A program made the translations under genes and the position numbers. A DNA stretch of 64,000 bases from JALOLV01 sp046295175 (lineage in GTDB: Bacteria > Bacteroidota > Bacteroidia > Cytophagales > Spirosomataceae), in contig JBKBNY010000007.1 of NCBI GenBank assembly GCA_046295175.1, forward strand, positions 62,001-126,000. Reading direction: 5' to 3'. Under the pieces are notes generated by a model. That model made no database searches, had not been told where the DNA came from, and was given only the letters and a program-made list of their open reading frames with translations. Below, one piece after another: positions 1-8,883 of the stretch. The stretch's first letter is position 1, and every line of letters starts with the position of its first letter.

Positions 1-1
1 C

Positions 2-601
2 GATTCGGCATCAAAAGGCATTGTTTTTTACATTCACGGAAACGCCCACAACCTAAGCCGATGGGGTAAACACGCCCACGAATTCACCAATCGTGGGTAC
101 GAAGTTTTGATGTATGATTTTAGGGAATTTGGCAAAAGCAATGGTCGATTGACCGAAGCAAATTTGATTTCGGATGCTCAATTCATCTACGATTCTTTGA
201 AGACTAAATATCCCGAAAATAATATAATTTTGTACGGACGCTCACTCGGAACAGGCGTTGTAACCAAACTCGCCTCGACGAATTCGCCAAAGCAATTAAT
301 CCTCGAAACGCCCTACTATTCACTTCCCGAAGTCGGGTGGAGCCTCGCACCGATTTTACCTTACAATCTTTTGAGTGAATTCAAAATGCCGTCTTATCAG
401 TGGATTCGGTCGGTCAAATGCCCCATTCATATTTTTCATGGCACCAGCGACCAAGTTGTGCCATACCAGCATAGCATCAGGCTAATAGAAATATTAGGAA
501 AAACCCAAAACAAGATACTCACTACCCTACCCAACGGCCGTCACCGAGGTTTAGATAAGTTTAAAGAATATCAGACAAAAATGGATGAATTGTTAAGGTA
601 A
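2..601 (+). CDS. Alpha/beta hydrolase (partial, 5' end outside window)
   Basis: The reading frame is open from base 2, so this is the 3' part of a longer gene, and the in-frame ATG at 107 is internal. The fragment carries an HGN oxyanion-type motif at its start, the nucleophile elbow GRSLGTG, an Asp in the stretch HGTSDQVVP and a final His in GRHRGLD. These are the Ser-Asp-His triad of the serine hydrolase fold. The layout fits the BEM46/ABHD-like hydrolases with a short N-terminal membrane anchor, but that part is not visible. The substrate is unknown. The 3' end overlaps the convergent bestrophin gene by 9 bases. Confidence 0.85.
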   Translation, partial: DSASKGIVFYIHGNAHNLSRWGKHAHEFTNRGYEVLMYDFREFGKSNGRLTEANLISDAQFIYDSLKTKYPENNIILYGRSLGTGVVTKLASTNSPKQLILETPYYSLPEVGWSLAPILPYNLLSEFKMPSYQWIRSVKCPIHIFHGTSDQVVPYQHSIRLIEILGKTQNKILTTLPNGRHRGLDKFKEYQTKMDELLR

Positions 602-1456
602 AATCTCTTTCAGATTTGCCTTGATGTTATTACAAATCGTATCGAGTGGTAAATCGTTGGCATCAGTTCCGAACGGGTTTTCGATTTCTTCGGCGATTAA
701 CTCAATACTCGCAAAGGCATAAAATACCATCGTAACAATCAGAATAGCCCAGTATTTGAATTCTAAAACAAATCCAATCGGGAGTGTTAGCACATAAATA
801 AAGATAAATTTCTTTAAAAAAAGGCTATAAGCATACGGAATCGGTGTTTTTTTGATACGCTCACACGCCCCGATATTATCCGTAAATGATTGCAGCTCAG
901 CATTGAGATAAAGCATTTGCTCTTGCGTAATTGTCTTATTATCAACCAATTCTTGAACCTCCTGATAAATCGCCTTCATGATTTGGTTTGGCACGTGGCT
1001 AATTGCTCCGTAGAAATCTTTTTTGTATTTATCGGTTTCTTCGAGATGTTCGAGATGCACACCCGAACGCAAATGCTCTTTGGCAGCAAAAACATAATTT
1101 GTTATTAGAATCCGTAATCGTTCAAGGGTGGCTTCATCTTTTACCAAAACACTTAGTTTCAAAGCCAGATTACGAGAATTATTCGTAAAACTTCCCCAAA
1201 GTCGGCGGCCTTCCCACCAGCGGTCGTAGGCGGTATTGGTCCTGAAAACCAACAACATCGACAGCACAAAACCTACCAAAGAATGCACAACGGTTGGATT
1301 TTTGGGCGGAATCTCCATAATTTGGGTTTCTACATACGCCAAGCCAGCCGTGTAGATACCCAAAAGCCCCATTGTAGGCAATAGGATTCTAAAAGTATCG
1401 CTCTTGTGGAGCATAAAAATGAGTTTCCACCAGCTTTTTGGGTTATAATCAACCAT
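593..1456 (-). CDS. Bestrophin-like (UPF0187) membrane channel protein
   Basis: A 287-residue protein of the bacterial bestrophin/UPF0187 family, which forms pentameric ion channels in the inner membrane. Visible features are an N-terminal membrane pair, the family block around residues 65-90 (FRTNTAYDRWWEGRRLWG) and a second hydrophobic pair near residues 215-255, followed by the acidic/Asn-rich segment ENPFGTDANDLPLD that is conserved at the end of the family. The start is an ATG. The gene is convergent with the hydrolase and ends before the division-cluster terminator. Bacterial homologues conduct cations (known for the Klebsiella protein); selectivity here is inferred only. Confidence 0.88.
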   Translation of the reverse strand: MVDYNPKSWWKLIFMLHKSDTFRILLPTMGLLGIYTAGLAYVETQIMEIPPKNPTVVHSLVGFVLSMLLVFRTNTAYDRWWEGRRLWGSFTNNSRNLALKLSVLVKDEATLERLRILITNYVFAAKEHLRSGVHLEHLEETDKYKKDFYGAISHVPNQIMKAIYQEVQELVDNKTITQEQMLYLNAELQSFTDNIGACERIKKTPIPYAYSLFLKKFIFIYVLTLPIGFVLEFKYWAILIVTMVFYAFASIELIAEEIENPFGTDANDLPLDTICNNIKANLKEILP

Positions 1457-1473
1457 TTTTCAATCAAAAAAAT

Positions 1474-1498
1474 ATACCACGTCTTGTGGGCGTGGTAT
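1474..1498 (-). terminator. Terminator of the division cluster after ftsZ
   Basis: An 8-bp perfect stem (ATACCACG/CGTGGTAT) with a 9-base loop is followed, on the minus strand, by a run of T. It lies 28 bases past the ftsZ stop codon. Confidence 0.75.
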
Positions 1499-1526
1499 GT
1501 TATGTAATACTGTTATTTCTGAATTT

Positions 1527-2792
1527 TTAGAGGATATTCTTCGCTAATAATGTTTCGTAGAATTCATCCAAATCAATTGAGTCGAGATTATTCGATGCAA
1601 AAACCTTTTGAGGTTCGAGCAATTTTGCTCCGTTTCGGTGATACGCAGGGCTTCTCAATACCTGATTTTGAGTACCCTCTTTCTCAAACTTCTTAATCAT
1701 ATCCAGAATCCTCTCGTAATCATCCACGGTTTCTTCAACTTTTTCTTTCTCCTTCTCTTTGGCTTTTTCTTCTTCTTCGCGTCTATCAAAACCCGCCGCC
1801 ACGACCGTCACTCTTACTTTACTACCTAAAGACCTATCAATCGCAAAACCGTATTTGAAGAGCCTTGCTTCATCAACGATTTGCTCCTCGACAAACGTAG
1901 TAACGGTGTTTTGGTCCGACATCTGAATCTCGTATTCGGGTTTTTCGTCGCTGTACGCAATCGAAACCAATACCCTTTGAGCTCCACGGACATCGTTGCT
2001 TTCTAACAATGGTGACTTCAATGCTTCTTGAATCGCTACTTTTGCACGGTCTTTTCCGTCTCCTTCTGATGACCCAATCATCGCTACACCCGCTTTCAAC
2101 AACACTTTTTTGACATCCGCAAAGTCAAGATTGATGATACCAGGACGGGTAATCAATTCGGCAACGCTCTTTACGGCATTTGCCAAAACGTCATCGGCCA
2201 TTGCAAACGCCTTCGAGATTGGCATATCTTTGTACATACTCGCCAAGCGGTCGTTTTTGATAACCATGATGGTATCCGAATGCTCCTTTAGCTTCTCGAT
2301 ACCCGCCTTGGCGGCTGGCAATTTGTCTTTTCCTTCAAAACTAAATGGGTCGGTCACAACCGCCACCACCAAATGCCCCAAACTCTTGGCAATTTTGGCA
2401 ATAACCGGAGCAGCACCCGTACCCGTACCACCACCCATACCAGCCGTGATAAACACCATGACGGTTGGGGGTTGGAGCATCGCCTTGATGGCTTCTTCGC
2501 TCTCTTCGGCAGCTTGGCGACCCATCTCTACGTCCATACCAGCACCCAGACCCTGAGTAGCCTCTTTACCAATCTGCAATTTCTTAATATTGTTCGAAGC
2601 TAAGGCTAAGGCTTGGTTATCGGTATTACAAATCATGAAATCTACACCATGAACCCCGATTTTTTCCATGTAACGCACGGCATTTCCGCCACCTCCTCCA
2701 ACACCAATGACTTTTATTTTATTCTTAAAGTCATTTTCGAGGTTTATCTCGTATTCATGCTTGTAAAGCATTTGTCCAATAGTTTTAGTCAT
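1527..2792 (-). CDS. ftsZ: Cell division protein FtsZ
   Basis: The tubulin-like GTPase that builds the division ring. The 421-residue protein has the GTP-binding Gly-rich start (VGGGGGNAVRYM), the tubulin signature GGGTGTGAAPVIAK near residue 120 and the T7 catalytic loop NLDFADVKKVL. A Glu/Lys-rich linker begins near residue 336. A PAYHR motif resembling the usual C-terminal conserved peptide appears about 40 residues before the end and is followed by an acidic extension ending ETLLAKNIL. Family members are usually about 380 residues, so the tail is long. It is the last gene of the ftsW-murG-x-ftsQ-ftsA-ftsZ run, with a terminator just downstream. Confidence 0.98.
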   Translation of the reverse strand: MTKTIGQMLYKHEYEINLENDFKNKIKVIGVGGGGGNAVRYMEKIGVHGVDFMICNTDNQALALASNNIKKLQIGKEATQGLGAGMDVEMGRQAAEESEEAIKAMLQPPTVMVFITAGMGGGTGTGAAPVIAKIAKSLGHLVVAVVTDPFSFEGKDKLPAAKAGIEKLKEHSDTIMVIKNDRLASMYKDMPISKAFAMADDVLANAVKSVAELITRPGIINLDFADVKKVLLKAGVAMIGSSEGDGKDRAKVAIQEALKSPLLESNDVRGAQRVLVSIAYSDEKPEYEIQMSDQNTVTTFVEEQIVDEARLFKYGFAIDRSLGSKVRVTVVAAGFDRREEEEKAKEKEKEKVEETVDDYERILDMIKKFEKEGTQNQVLRSPAYHRNGAKLLEPQKVFASNNLDSIDLDEFYETLLAKNIL

Positions 2793-2907
2793 CGCTCAAA
2801 AATTTTAATAGGCCAAAGTATGTTGATAAGTAATCTATGTTAGTTGTTATTCATTAACCAAAAATCGTTGTTTCGATGCTTAACGAATAATCAGAGAGCT
2901 TCTAATT

Positions 2908-4332
2908 CTACTTTTCTGTATAATTGATATGGTCATCGGCAGGGATAGATTTATTCAAGATTCCCATCATTCTGCCAAAGAAACCGCCGCCATTTTCGTT
3001 TTTTTCTGGTTGCGGAGCAGGTCTTTCTGTTTTGCGTTCGGGCTGTGGTTGCTGCGGGGTTTGATGTACTTGCGAGCGGTAATCATCGACCACCAATTCT
3101 AAAATTGATGCAGGTACACGTTCATCCAGTCTTTTGAAAGCCGCCAAAGCCAAACCGATAACGGTTGCGTATTTAGGATGCGTCACCGTCAATCCTCCGT
3201 TTGTTGTTACATAACGATTCGGATTACCGATTCTCACATGAAAATCTCTACAAACATGCTTAAATATCGCCTCAGTCAATGGCATTTTTGCAGTACCGCC
3301 CGTCAGGATAATACCGCTATTGAGCATACCGCTGTAACCCGCACGAGTGATTTCGGCAACCACCATTGCGGCAATCTCTTTGAGGCGTTCTTCGATGATA
3401 ATTGCGGCATTTTTTGCCGAGATTCGATGAACTCGACCGTCATCCAAACGAATCGTAATGATTTCGTTAGGATTAATCTCTTTCGACGGAGCTAATCCCG
3501 AAACATACTTGAGTTTCTCAGCCGACTCTGGATAAATATGTAGCCCTTGTTCGAGGTCTTCGGTTATGCTACGCCCGCCATACGGCAAAACCGCAATGTG
3601 TTTCAATCCTTTGCGGTGGTAGATTGCCACCTCGGTTGTATCGCCACCGATATTAACTACGGCAATACCCGAGCGTCGGTCATTGTCATCAATAACTGCC
3701 AACGAATCGGCCAATGGCGAAAATATTACACTATTAATATCAAGATTTGGGGTATTGTTATAATTGTCTTTTTCAATCTCCTTACCCTTGATATTGGTAA
3801 TCGTATTTTTGAGTAATTTATAAATCGCCGATTTTATGGTAATTAGATAAAAATCTGCGGCAAATTGCACACCTACTCTACCAATCGGATTTTCGATTGT
3901 AGTGATGCCATCTATCGTAAATTCTTGCGGAAGGCTGTGTACGATTAATTGGTCGGTATTTTTAGAAAGGTATGTACGCTGAACATCACGAGCCATATTG
4001 GTGAGGTCGGTAATCTGCATACTTTCGCCATTAAGGCCAGTTGTAGTTGCCAACTCTCGACGGCCCTTGATGGCATCGCCCGAAATATTGACATTGACCA
4101 CCATGACATCTGCAGGAACTCGACTCGAAAGTGCTTCTAAAACCTTGTCTATTGCTTTGGTAGCTTGCTCAATATTAGCAATAGAACTGTTCTGCACAGC
4201 CCCTTCGCCGATTTTCTCCTCAATCAAACCCTTAATATCAAGCTGGTTTAGATTGTTCTGTTGTGCTGCAATTGCACAAATTTTCGTGCTACCAATATCG
4301 AGCCCGACAATGTATGGCTTATCGTTATTCAT
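2908..4332 (-). CDS. ftsA: Cell division protein FtsA
   Basis: An actin-fold ATPase that tethers FtsZ to the membrane and recruits later division proteins. The 474-residue protein begins with the phosphate-1 motif GLDIGSTKICA and has the second phosphate loop VVNIGGDTTEVAIY and the adenosine motif ILTGGTAKMP. An insertion of about 20 residues (near 175-195, Asn-rich) and a Pro/Gln-rich linker precede a C-terminal amphipathic helix, FFGRMMGILNKSI, the expected membrane-targeting sequence. It lies between ftsQ (37 bases upstream) and ftsZ (115 bases downstream) on the same strand. Confidence 0.97.
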   Translation of the reverse strand: MNNDKPYIVGLDIGSTKICAIAAQQNNLNQLDIKGLIEEKIGEGAVQNSSIANIEQATKAIDKVLEALSSRVPADVMVVNVNISGDAIKGRRELATTTGLNGESMQITDLTNMARDVQRTYLSKNTDQLIVHSLPQEFTIDGITTIENPIGRVGVQFAADFYLITIKSAIYKLLKNTITNIKGKEIEKDNYNNTPNLDINSVIFSPLADSLAVIDDNDRRSGIAVVNIGGDTTEVAIYHRKGLKHIAVLPYGGRSITEDLEQGLHIYPESAEKLKYVSGLAPSKEINPNEIITIRLDDGRVHRISAKNAAIIIEERLKEIAAMVVAEITRAGYSGMLNSGIILTGGTAKMPLTEAIFKHVCRDFHVRIGNPNRYVTTNGGLTVTHPKYATVIGLALAAFKRLDERVPASILELVVDDYRSQVHQTPQQPQPERKTERPAPQPEKNENGGGFFGRMMGILNKSIPADDHINYTEK

Positions 4333-4369
4333 CTTACTTTTTTTATACTTCGAGAATCACAGTTTGAAA

Positions 4370-5116
4370 TTACTCACAAACTACCTGATTTGCAAATTTT
4401 ACGCTCACTCTGCTGAACGAATCCCAGCCTTTCACAGGTAATATTTGTTTATAGAACACCATCAGCTTACTGAGTTTTTTGTCGGTTTCTTCGGGTTTAC
4501 CAAACTCAATGATGTGTTTTCCTAATAATGGCACTATACTAATGTCTTGGTCGGCCTCAATGCTGAACTGCGTAAATTGGGCTTTCCAGAATTTATCTTC
4601 GTTAATTTTTTTAATAAAATTCAATAAATCTTTGCTTTTTTCGCCTTTGAGCGAGTTTACTTGACTGAAATAATTGCCCGAAAGCAACAAAACCCTCGCC
4701 GTATAACGCTCCGAAAGCGGGAAAAAAGTACCATCGGCATCTACATACATTTGGTGGCCATCAACTCGCATGATGCGGGCGATTGGTAAATGTTGCTCGA
4801 CATCGATATTGAGATTTCCTTGCAAATCTCGGTAAACTTGACAACTTTTTATCTGTTTATTGCGTAAAACTCGCTTCTCGATTTGTCTTAAATCAATTTG
4901 GTCAAAATATTTGCCTTTTAGGATGTCGGTTCCTTGTGCTGTGGCCAATGCTTTTACGTCTTCTTGATTAACAAAGAACTCTTCGTTGCCATTTTTGATA
5001 TTTACTACAATATCACGGCAAAGTTTAGACGAAAAAGTCTCGGTCGAGAAGGCAATAATCAACACAAGGACGATTAATCCTAAACCAATAAAAAGATATT
5101 TTTTTAGATTACTCAT
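4370..5116 (-). CDS. ftsQ: Cell division protein FtsQ/DivIB-like
   Basis: A 248-residue bitopic protein with a short cytoplasmic N-terminus, one membrane helix (about residues 7-24) and a periplasmic POTRA-like domain (about 35-105), followed by the FtsQ beta domain. Identification rests on size, topology, the block RVDGHQMYVDADGTFFPLS, which matches the FtsQ region that reads as D-x-x-G-x-x-F, and its position directly before ftsA. Its ATG overlaps the TGA of the upstream transferase gene (ATGA), which suggests translational coupling. The role is to link FtsA/FtsZ to septal wall synthesis. Confidence 0.93.
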   Translation of the reverse strand: MSNLKKYLFIGLGLIVLVLIIAFSTETFSSKLCRDIVVNIKNGNEEFFVNQEDVKALATAQGTDILKGKYFDQIDLRQIEKRVLRNKQIKSCQVYRDLQGNLNIDVEQHLPIARIMRVDGHQMYVDADGTFFPLSERYTARVLLLSGNYFSQVNSLKGEKSKDLLNFIKKINEDKFWKAQFTQFSIEADQDISIVPLLGKHIIEFGKPEETDKKLSKLMVFYKQILPVKGWDSFSRVSVKFANQVVCE

Positions 5117-5889
5117 AAGCTCTTCAAGAACACATTTTGGTCATCGAGCGACTTAAAATGGTCAATTTCTTTGGGTTGGTCGTCTGTTTCACACAATTCT
5201 TTTAGGCGTTTCATGTCTTCGTTCCATCGGTATCCATCAAAAAAAGCCAAACCTTTGTGGTCTCTGACCTTATACATGGCCTTAGCCTTATAGGTTGTTC
5301 CGAGGTAAACGTACTGCAAACCGTTGTCTTTTGCCCAGCGGATGGCTCGCCACATCATCCACTTACCAAGCGAGTGGCTACGCATATATTCGGTATCGAA
5401 AAATGCAAACCAGTAATGAAAAATCCCGCCTTCGATTGCCGCCAAAATATATCCCATCACTTTGCCTTCGGCTGTAAATTGCAGGATATGGCTCCCCAAT
5501 TCACGAGAAAGGATGTAATCCCAACGCTCAAGGCTCATGTTATCGTCGCCGATGCGTTCGTTGATATAATTGGCACAAAAATCTTTAAAAATTGGGCTTT
5601 CTAAATCAAATTCGGCCTTCGGAATCACCTCCAAGTTTACATTGAGAGGCTCAACCAAGCGATTTACCCGACGGTTTTCGGAGGTGTCCTCAAATCTGGC
5701 CAAATCGACTCGTAAACTCCTTGCCAAGTAAAAAATATCACCTTCAATCGTCAGATTATTTGTATATGGCAAAAAGCCTTTTTCGTAAATCTCTGGCAAT
5801 TCTTGCTGCGATTCTTTGTAGCAATAAATTGCGTAATTGAATGTGTAGGTGTTGTAATCTACTTGGTTTTCAGAAAAAAATATCTTCAT
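5113..5889 (-). CDS. ATE/Bpt-like aminoacyl-tRNA-protein transferase homologue in the murC position
   Basis: The 258-residue protein has a GNAT-like C-terminal half with the hallmarks of arginyl/leucyl-tRNA-protein transferases: FAFFDTEYMRSHSLGKWMMW, then GLQYVYLGTTYK and AMYKVRD, ending near FFDGYRW. The N-terminal half also aligns with the family by eye (YEKGFLPYTNN, then LARSLRVDLARFEDTSENRR), but the Cys cluster found there in ATE/Bpt enzymes is missing. The gene sits between murG (12 bases) and ftsQ (4-base overlap), where murC is usually found. Known ATE/Bpt enzymes tag protein N-termini, and the related Fem fold adds residues to lipid II. Which job, if either, applies here is open. Confidence 0.75.
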   Translation of the reverse strand: MKIFFSENQVDYNTYTFNYAIYCYKESQQELPEIYEKGFLPYTNNLTIEGDIFYLARSLRVDLARFEDTSENRRVNRLVEPLNVNLEVIPKAEFDLESPIFKDFCANYINERIGDDNMSLERWDYILSRELGSHILQFTAEGKVMGYILAAIEGGIFHYWFAFFDTEYMRSHSLGKWMMWRAIRWAKDNGLQYVYLGTTYKAKAMYKVRDHKGLAFFDGYRWNEDMKRLKELCETDDQPKEIDHFKSLDDQNVFLKSL

Positions 5890-5901
5890 GCCTCAATCAG
5901 T

Positions 5902-6993
5902 TTAAACCAATTTCAATACCTCTGCTGCAATCTCTTGACCAGCATTGGGTTTACCTAATTGATGAATATTTTTGCTCAATTGGCTCATAACTTGCTGATT
6001 ATCGGCTAATTCGACAACCTTTTCTATCAGTTTTTCGCGTGCTTCGACATCTTTCACAATCCAAGCGGCGTTTGCATTGACCAATGCCATTGCATTTTGG
6101 GTTTGGTGGTCTTCGGCGGCAGTTGGCAGCGGCACCAAGATTGACGGTTTGGCAGCCAAACACAATTCAGAAACCGATAAAGCACCAGCCCGCGAAACCA
6201 CCAAATCGGCGGCGGCATAGGCCAAATCCATCTCGTAAATAAAGTCAGACACAAAAACTCTTTGGGTTTGCAATGCCTCAACCCCCGATTTTGCTCGGTC
6301 AATAAACAGTTTACCTGTCTGCCAAATTATTTGTAAATCGTTGCTAATCAAATCGTTCAGTCCTGCCAAAATTGATTCGTTAATCGTTCTGGCACCTTGA
6401 CTACCACCGATAATCAAAAGCGTTTTACGGTTTTCGTCCAAACCAAAATGAGCCATTGCTTTGGCTCGTTTTGAGGCAGTATCGAGAATATCTTTCCGTA
6501 CCGGATTACCCGTCATAATGATTTTCTCTTTCGGGAAAAACGCCTCCATATTCGGGTAAGCCACGCAGATTTTTTTGGCTTTTTTTGCTAAAAATTTGTT
6601 AGTTACGCCAGCATACGAATTCTGCTCTTGAATCAAAATCGGAATCCCCATCAGCGATGCCATCAACAAAGTTGGCCCACTGGCGTATCCGCCCACACCA
6701 ATTACCACATTGGGTTTAAATTCTTTCAGAACCGAACGAGCTTTTAGCAAACTTTTAGTGAGTTTTATTGGCAAACCAATATTTGAAAGCAGATTTGAGC
6801 GATTGATACCAGCAATTGGCAACCCCACAATCTTGTAACCTGCTTTGGGAACTTTCTCCATCTCCATTTTTCCTTCGGCACCCACAAACAAGATTTCGAT
6901 TGAAGAATCTTTTGCCTTCAATTCATTGGCAATCGCTACGGCTGGATAAATGTGTCCGCCTGTGCCACCTCCGCTGATAATTACTTTTGTCAT
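5902..6993 (-). CDS. murG: UDP-GlcNAc:lipid I N-acetylglucosaminyltransferase MurG
   Basis: A peripheral membrane GT28 enzyme that adds GlcNAc to lipid I to give lipid II. The 363-residue protein has the N-terminal loop GGGTGGHIYPAVAIA, the second Gly-rich loop GVGGYASGP, the donor-domain loop IGGSQGARTIN and the UDP-GlcNAc site SRAGALSVSELCLA...LPTAAEDHQTQNA. Length and motif order are standard. It lies 41 bases downstream of ftsW and 12 bases upstream of the ATE-like gene, in one minus-strand operon. Confidence 0.97.
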   Translation of the reverse strand: MTKVIISGGGTGGHIYPAVAIANELKAKDSSIEILFVGAEGKMEMEKVPKAGYKIVGLPIAGINRSNLLSNIGLPIKLTKSLLKARSVLKEFKPNVVIGVGGYASGPTLLMASLMGIPILIQEQNSYAGVTNKFLAKKAKKICVAYPNMEAFFPKEKIIMTGNPVRKDILDTASKRAKAMAHFGLDENRKTLLIIGGSQGARTINESILAGLNDLISNDLQIIWQTGKLFIDRAKSGVEALQTQRVFVSDFIYEMDLAYAAADLVVSRAGALSVSELCLAAKPSILVPLPTAAEDHQTQNAMALVNANAAWIVKDVEAREKLIEKVVELADNQQVMSQLSKNIHQLGKPNAGQEIAAEVLKLV

Positions 6994-7034
6994 TCAATAT
7001 TTGGTTGTCATTCGATTGCCCGACAATCGTAATG

Positions 7035-8216
7035 TTATTTCTTTAGAATTTTTGCTTCGTCGTGTTCTTTTTTGGTTACACTCAATACGATTCCGATGGC
7101 AATTGAGGTAAACAAGAAGGAGGTTCCGCCCATGCTCATAAACGGCAGCGGCTGACCCGTAACTGGCCCTAAACCGACATTAATCAAGATATGTCCAAAT
7201 GCCTGAAAAACAATACTAAACGTAAGCCCCACGCAAAGCAAACCACCGAAGGCACGATTTGTAAATTCGATATTTTTTAGACCTCTGAGCAATAACCAAA
7301 GGTATAAAACTATGACTACAATTCCACCCAGAAGGCCATATTCTTCGATTAAAATAGCATAAATATAATCAGAAAAAGCCTCTGGTAAATAATTTCTTTG
7401 TGCCGAATGCCCCGCACCGATGCCCGTTACACCACCACTGGCAATGGCCGCCATCGCGTTATTGCGTTGATAATCGTCATCGCGGTCAGGGTCGCCGACT
7501 TGCTTATCTAAGTCTAAATCTTTATCGATGAATGATTCGATACGATAAACAACGGTTTTTCCACGACCGATATTGATATTGTGCTTTTGTAGATAAAGAC
7601 TACCTGCAACTGCAACCGACAAAAAGAGAAAAACAACGGCAGTAAGCCTAAACAAAAAACGCATAGGTACACGCCCAATCCACATGATTATAAAGCACGT
7701 AAGCCCAAGAATAACCGCCGTCGAGAAATTGGTCATTGCCAACATCCCACAGATAACTCCAATCCATGCAATCAACGAAAACAACATCCGTGGATTATAC
7801 TCTTTGTTGATATTTTTAGCGAGCATCGCCGAAAGGTTGGTTATGAGAATCAAACGTACAAAGTCGGAGGTCTGAAACGAAACCCCAAAGACATTTATCC
7901 AGCGTCTTGCTCCACCGATATTTACCCCAAAAAAGAAAGTATAAAGGATAAGCAATGGCGTAATCCAGAGGAAAATCCGTGAAATTGGCGAAAAAATAGT
8001 GTAGTCGAGCCTATGGATAAACCAAATAGCGTACAAACCCAGACAAATAAAGAAAATATGCTTTAAGATTGGCCACTCGGTGTTGCCGTCGTTGTATTTA
8101 TAGGCCAACTGACTGCTGGCACTGTAAACTACCAGCATACTGAAGAGCGATAATAAAATCACAATTGTCCAAATCTGCCAGTCGCCTCGCAGTTTGGTCT
8201 TTAGCCACATGTCCAT
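7035..8216 (-). CDS. ftsW: SEDS-family septal glycosyltransferase FtsW
   Basis: A 393-residue polytopic protein with about ten membrane helices, the SEDS peptidoglycan polymerase of the septum. Family signs are the early VVYSASSQLAYK block, the extracellular segment HSAQRNYLPEAFSDYIYA followed by EEYGLLGG, and the C-terminal GLGPVTGQPLPFMSMGGTS block. The neighbouring murG and fts genes favour FtsW over RodA. It is the first visible gene of the cluster. Upstream of it is a 325-base gap, so the promoter of this block probably lies there. The start could be Met1 or Met3. Confidence 0.95.
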   Translation of the reverse strand: MDMWLKTKLRGDWQIWTIVILLSLFSMLVVYSASSQLAYKYNDGNTEWPILKHIFFICLGLYAIWFIHRLDYTIFSPISRIFLWITPLLILYTFFFGVNIGGARRWINVFGVSFQTSDFVRLILITNLSAMLAKNINKEYNPRMLFSLIAWIGVICGMLAMTNFSTAVILGLTCFIIMWIGRVPMRFLFRLTAVVFLFLSVAVAGSLYLQKHNINIGRGKTVVYRIESFIDKDLDLDKQVGDPDRDDDYQRNNAMAAIASGGVTGIGAGHSAQRNYLPEAFSDYIYAILIEEYGLLGGIVVIVLYLWLLLRGLKNIEFTNRAFGGLLCVGLTFSIVFQAFGHILINVGLGPVTGQPLPFMSMGGTSFLFTSIAIGIVLSVTKKEHDEAKILKK

Positions 8217-8541
8217 CTTTGTCGGATTATTAGGGGAAAGGGAATTTCTATTTTTTTCGGGTTACACTCTACAAAAGTTTGCGATTTTGCTGACTCAAAA
8301 CCTTTACTGAAACTTTCGCAAAACAAAAATATTTAGATTCAAAAGAAATAAAAAGAATTTTTTGGTTAAATATTTTTCAAGGTAAATTATTGAGCGAATT
8401 TTATTCTGTTTTTGTCAAAAAAACATATCCCGAATATTATAATATCAGAATAATATTTTGTATTAATTCGGCAAATACTTTTAATAAAAAACGTACTCTA
8501 CGGCAGCGTAGAGTACGTTTAAGATACTGATTATCAGCAAA
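8217..8541. other. Intergenic gap upstream of ftsW
   Basis: Strongly AT-rich DNA of 325 bases between the ftsW start and the mscL stop. It carries the mscL terminator at its right end. A CAAAAATA string at 8324-8331 reads TATTTTTG on the minus strand and could be a -7 box for ftsW, but I found no TTG box at the right distance. No coding potential was recognised. Confidence 0.5.
8489..8520 (-). terminator. Terminator of mscL
   Basis: A perfect stem of 12-13 bp (core AACGTACTCTAC with its complement) with a 6-base loop. It is followed on the minus strand by a T-rich run, 22 bases after the mscL stop. Confidence 0.85.
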
Positions 8542-8841
8542 TTAAGACTGTTTTTCTTTTAGCTTGTTGGCTGCCTTAACGATTAAGAAAAGTACCCAAG
8601 CGACAATCACAAACTGAATAATATTATTTAAGAAATTTCCGTATTTCAATACGGCATTTTCTCCGATTTTCAAAGTTGCGGTTGCCAAATCGCCCGTTGG
8701 GAGAACCAATCCAATGATAGGGTTTAGAATATCCTCGACCAACGAAGACGTGATTTTGCCAAAGGCAGCACCAATGATTACACCGACAGCTAAATCGAGT
8801 ACATTCCCCGATACAGCAAATTTTTTAAATTCTTCTAACAT
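8542..8841 (-). CDS. mscL: Large-conductance mechanosensitive channel MscL (short form)
   Basis: An inner-membrane tension-gated pore. The 99-residue protein keeps the pore helix FAVSGNVLDLAVGVIIGAAFGK, the loop and the second helix IIQFVIVAWVLFLIVK. It ends at NKLKEKQS right after the second helix, whereas the E. coli protein (136 residues) continues into a cytoplasmic helical bundle. The periplasmic loop is also short. The reading frame is intact with its own terminator, so this looks like a genuine short form rather than a truncation by damage. Confidence 0.95.
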   Translation of the reverse strand: MLEEFKKFAVSGNVLDLAVGVIIGAAFGKITSSLVEDILNPIIGLVLPTGDLATATLKIGENAVLKYGNFLNNIIQFVIVAWVLFLIVKAANKLKEKQS

Positions 8842-8883
8842 AAGCTAAGAATGGGTTTAAACTATTATCGAAAAAACTGAGTA

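Noticed and set aside
2110..2556. Plus-strand open frame of 148 codons opposite ftsZ
   Set aside because: It is the antisense shadow of a conserved gene, with low-complexity Pro/Ser-rich translation and no family resemblance.
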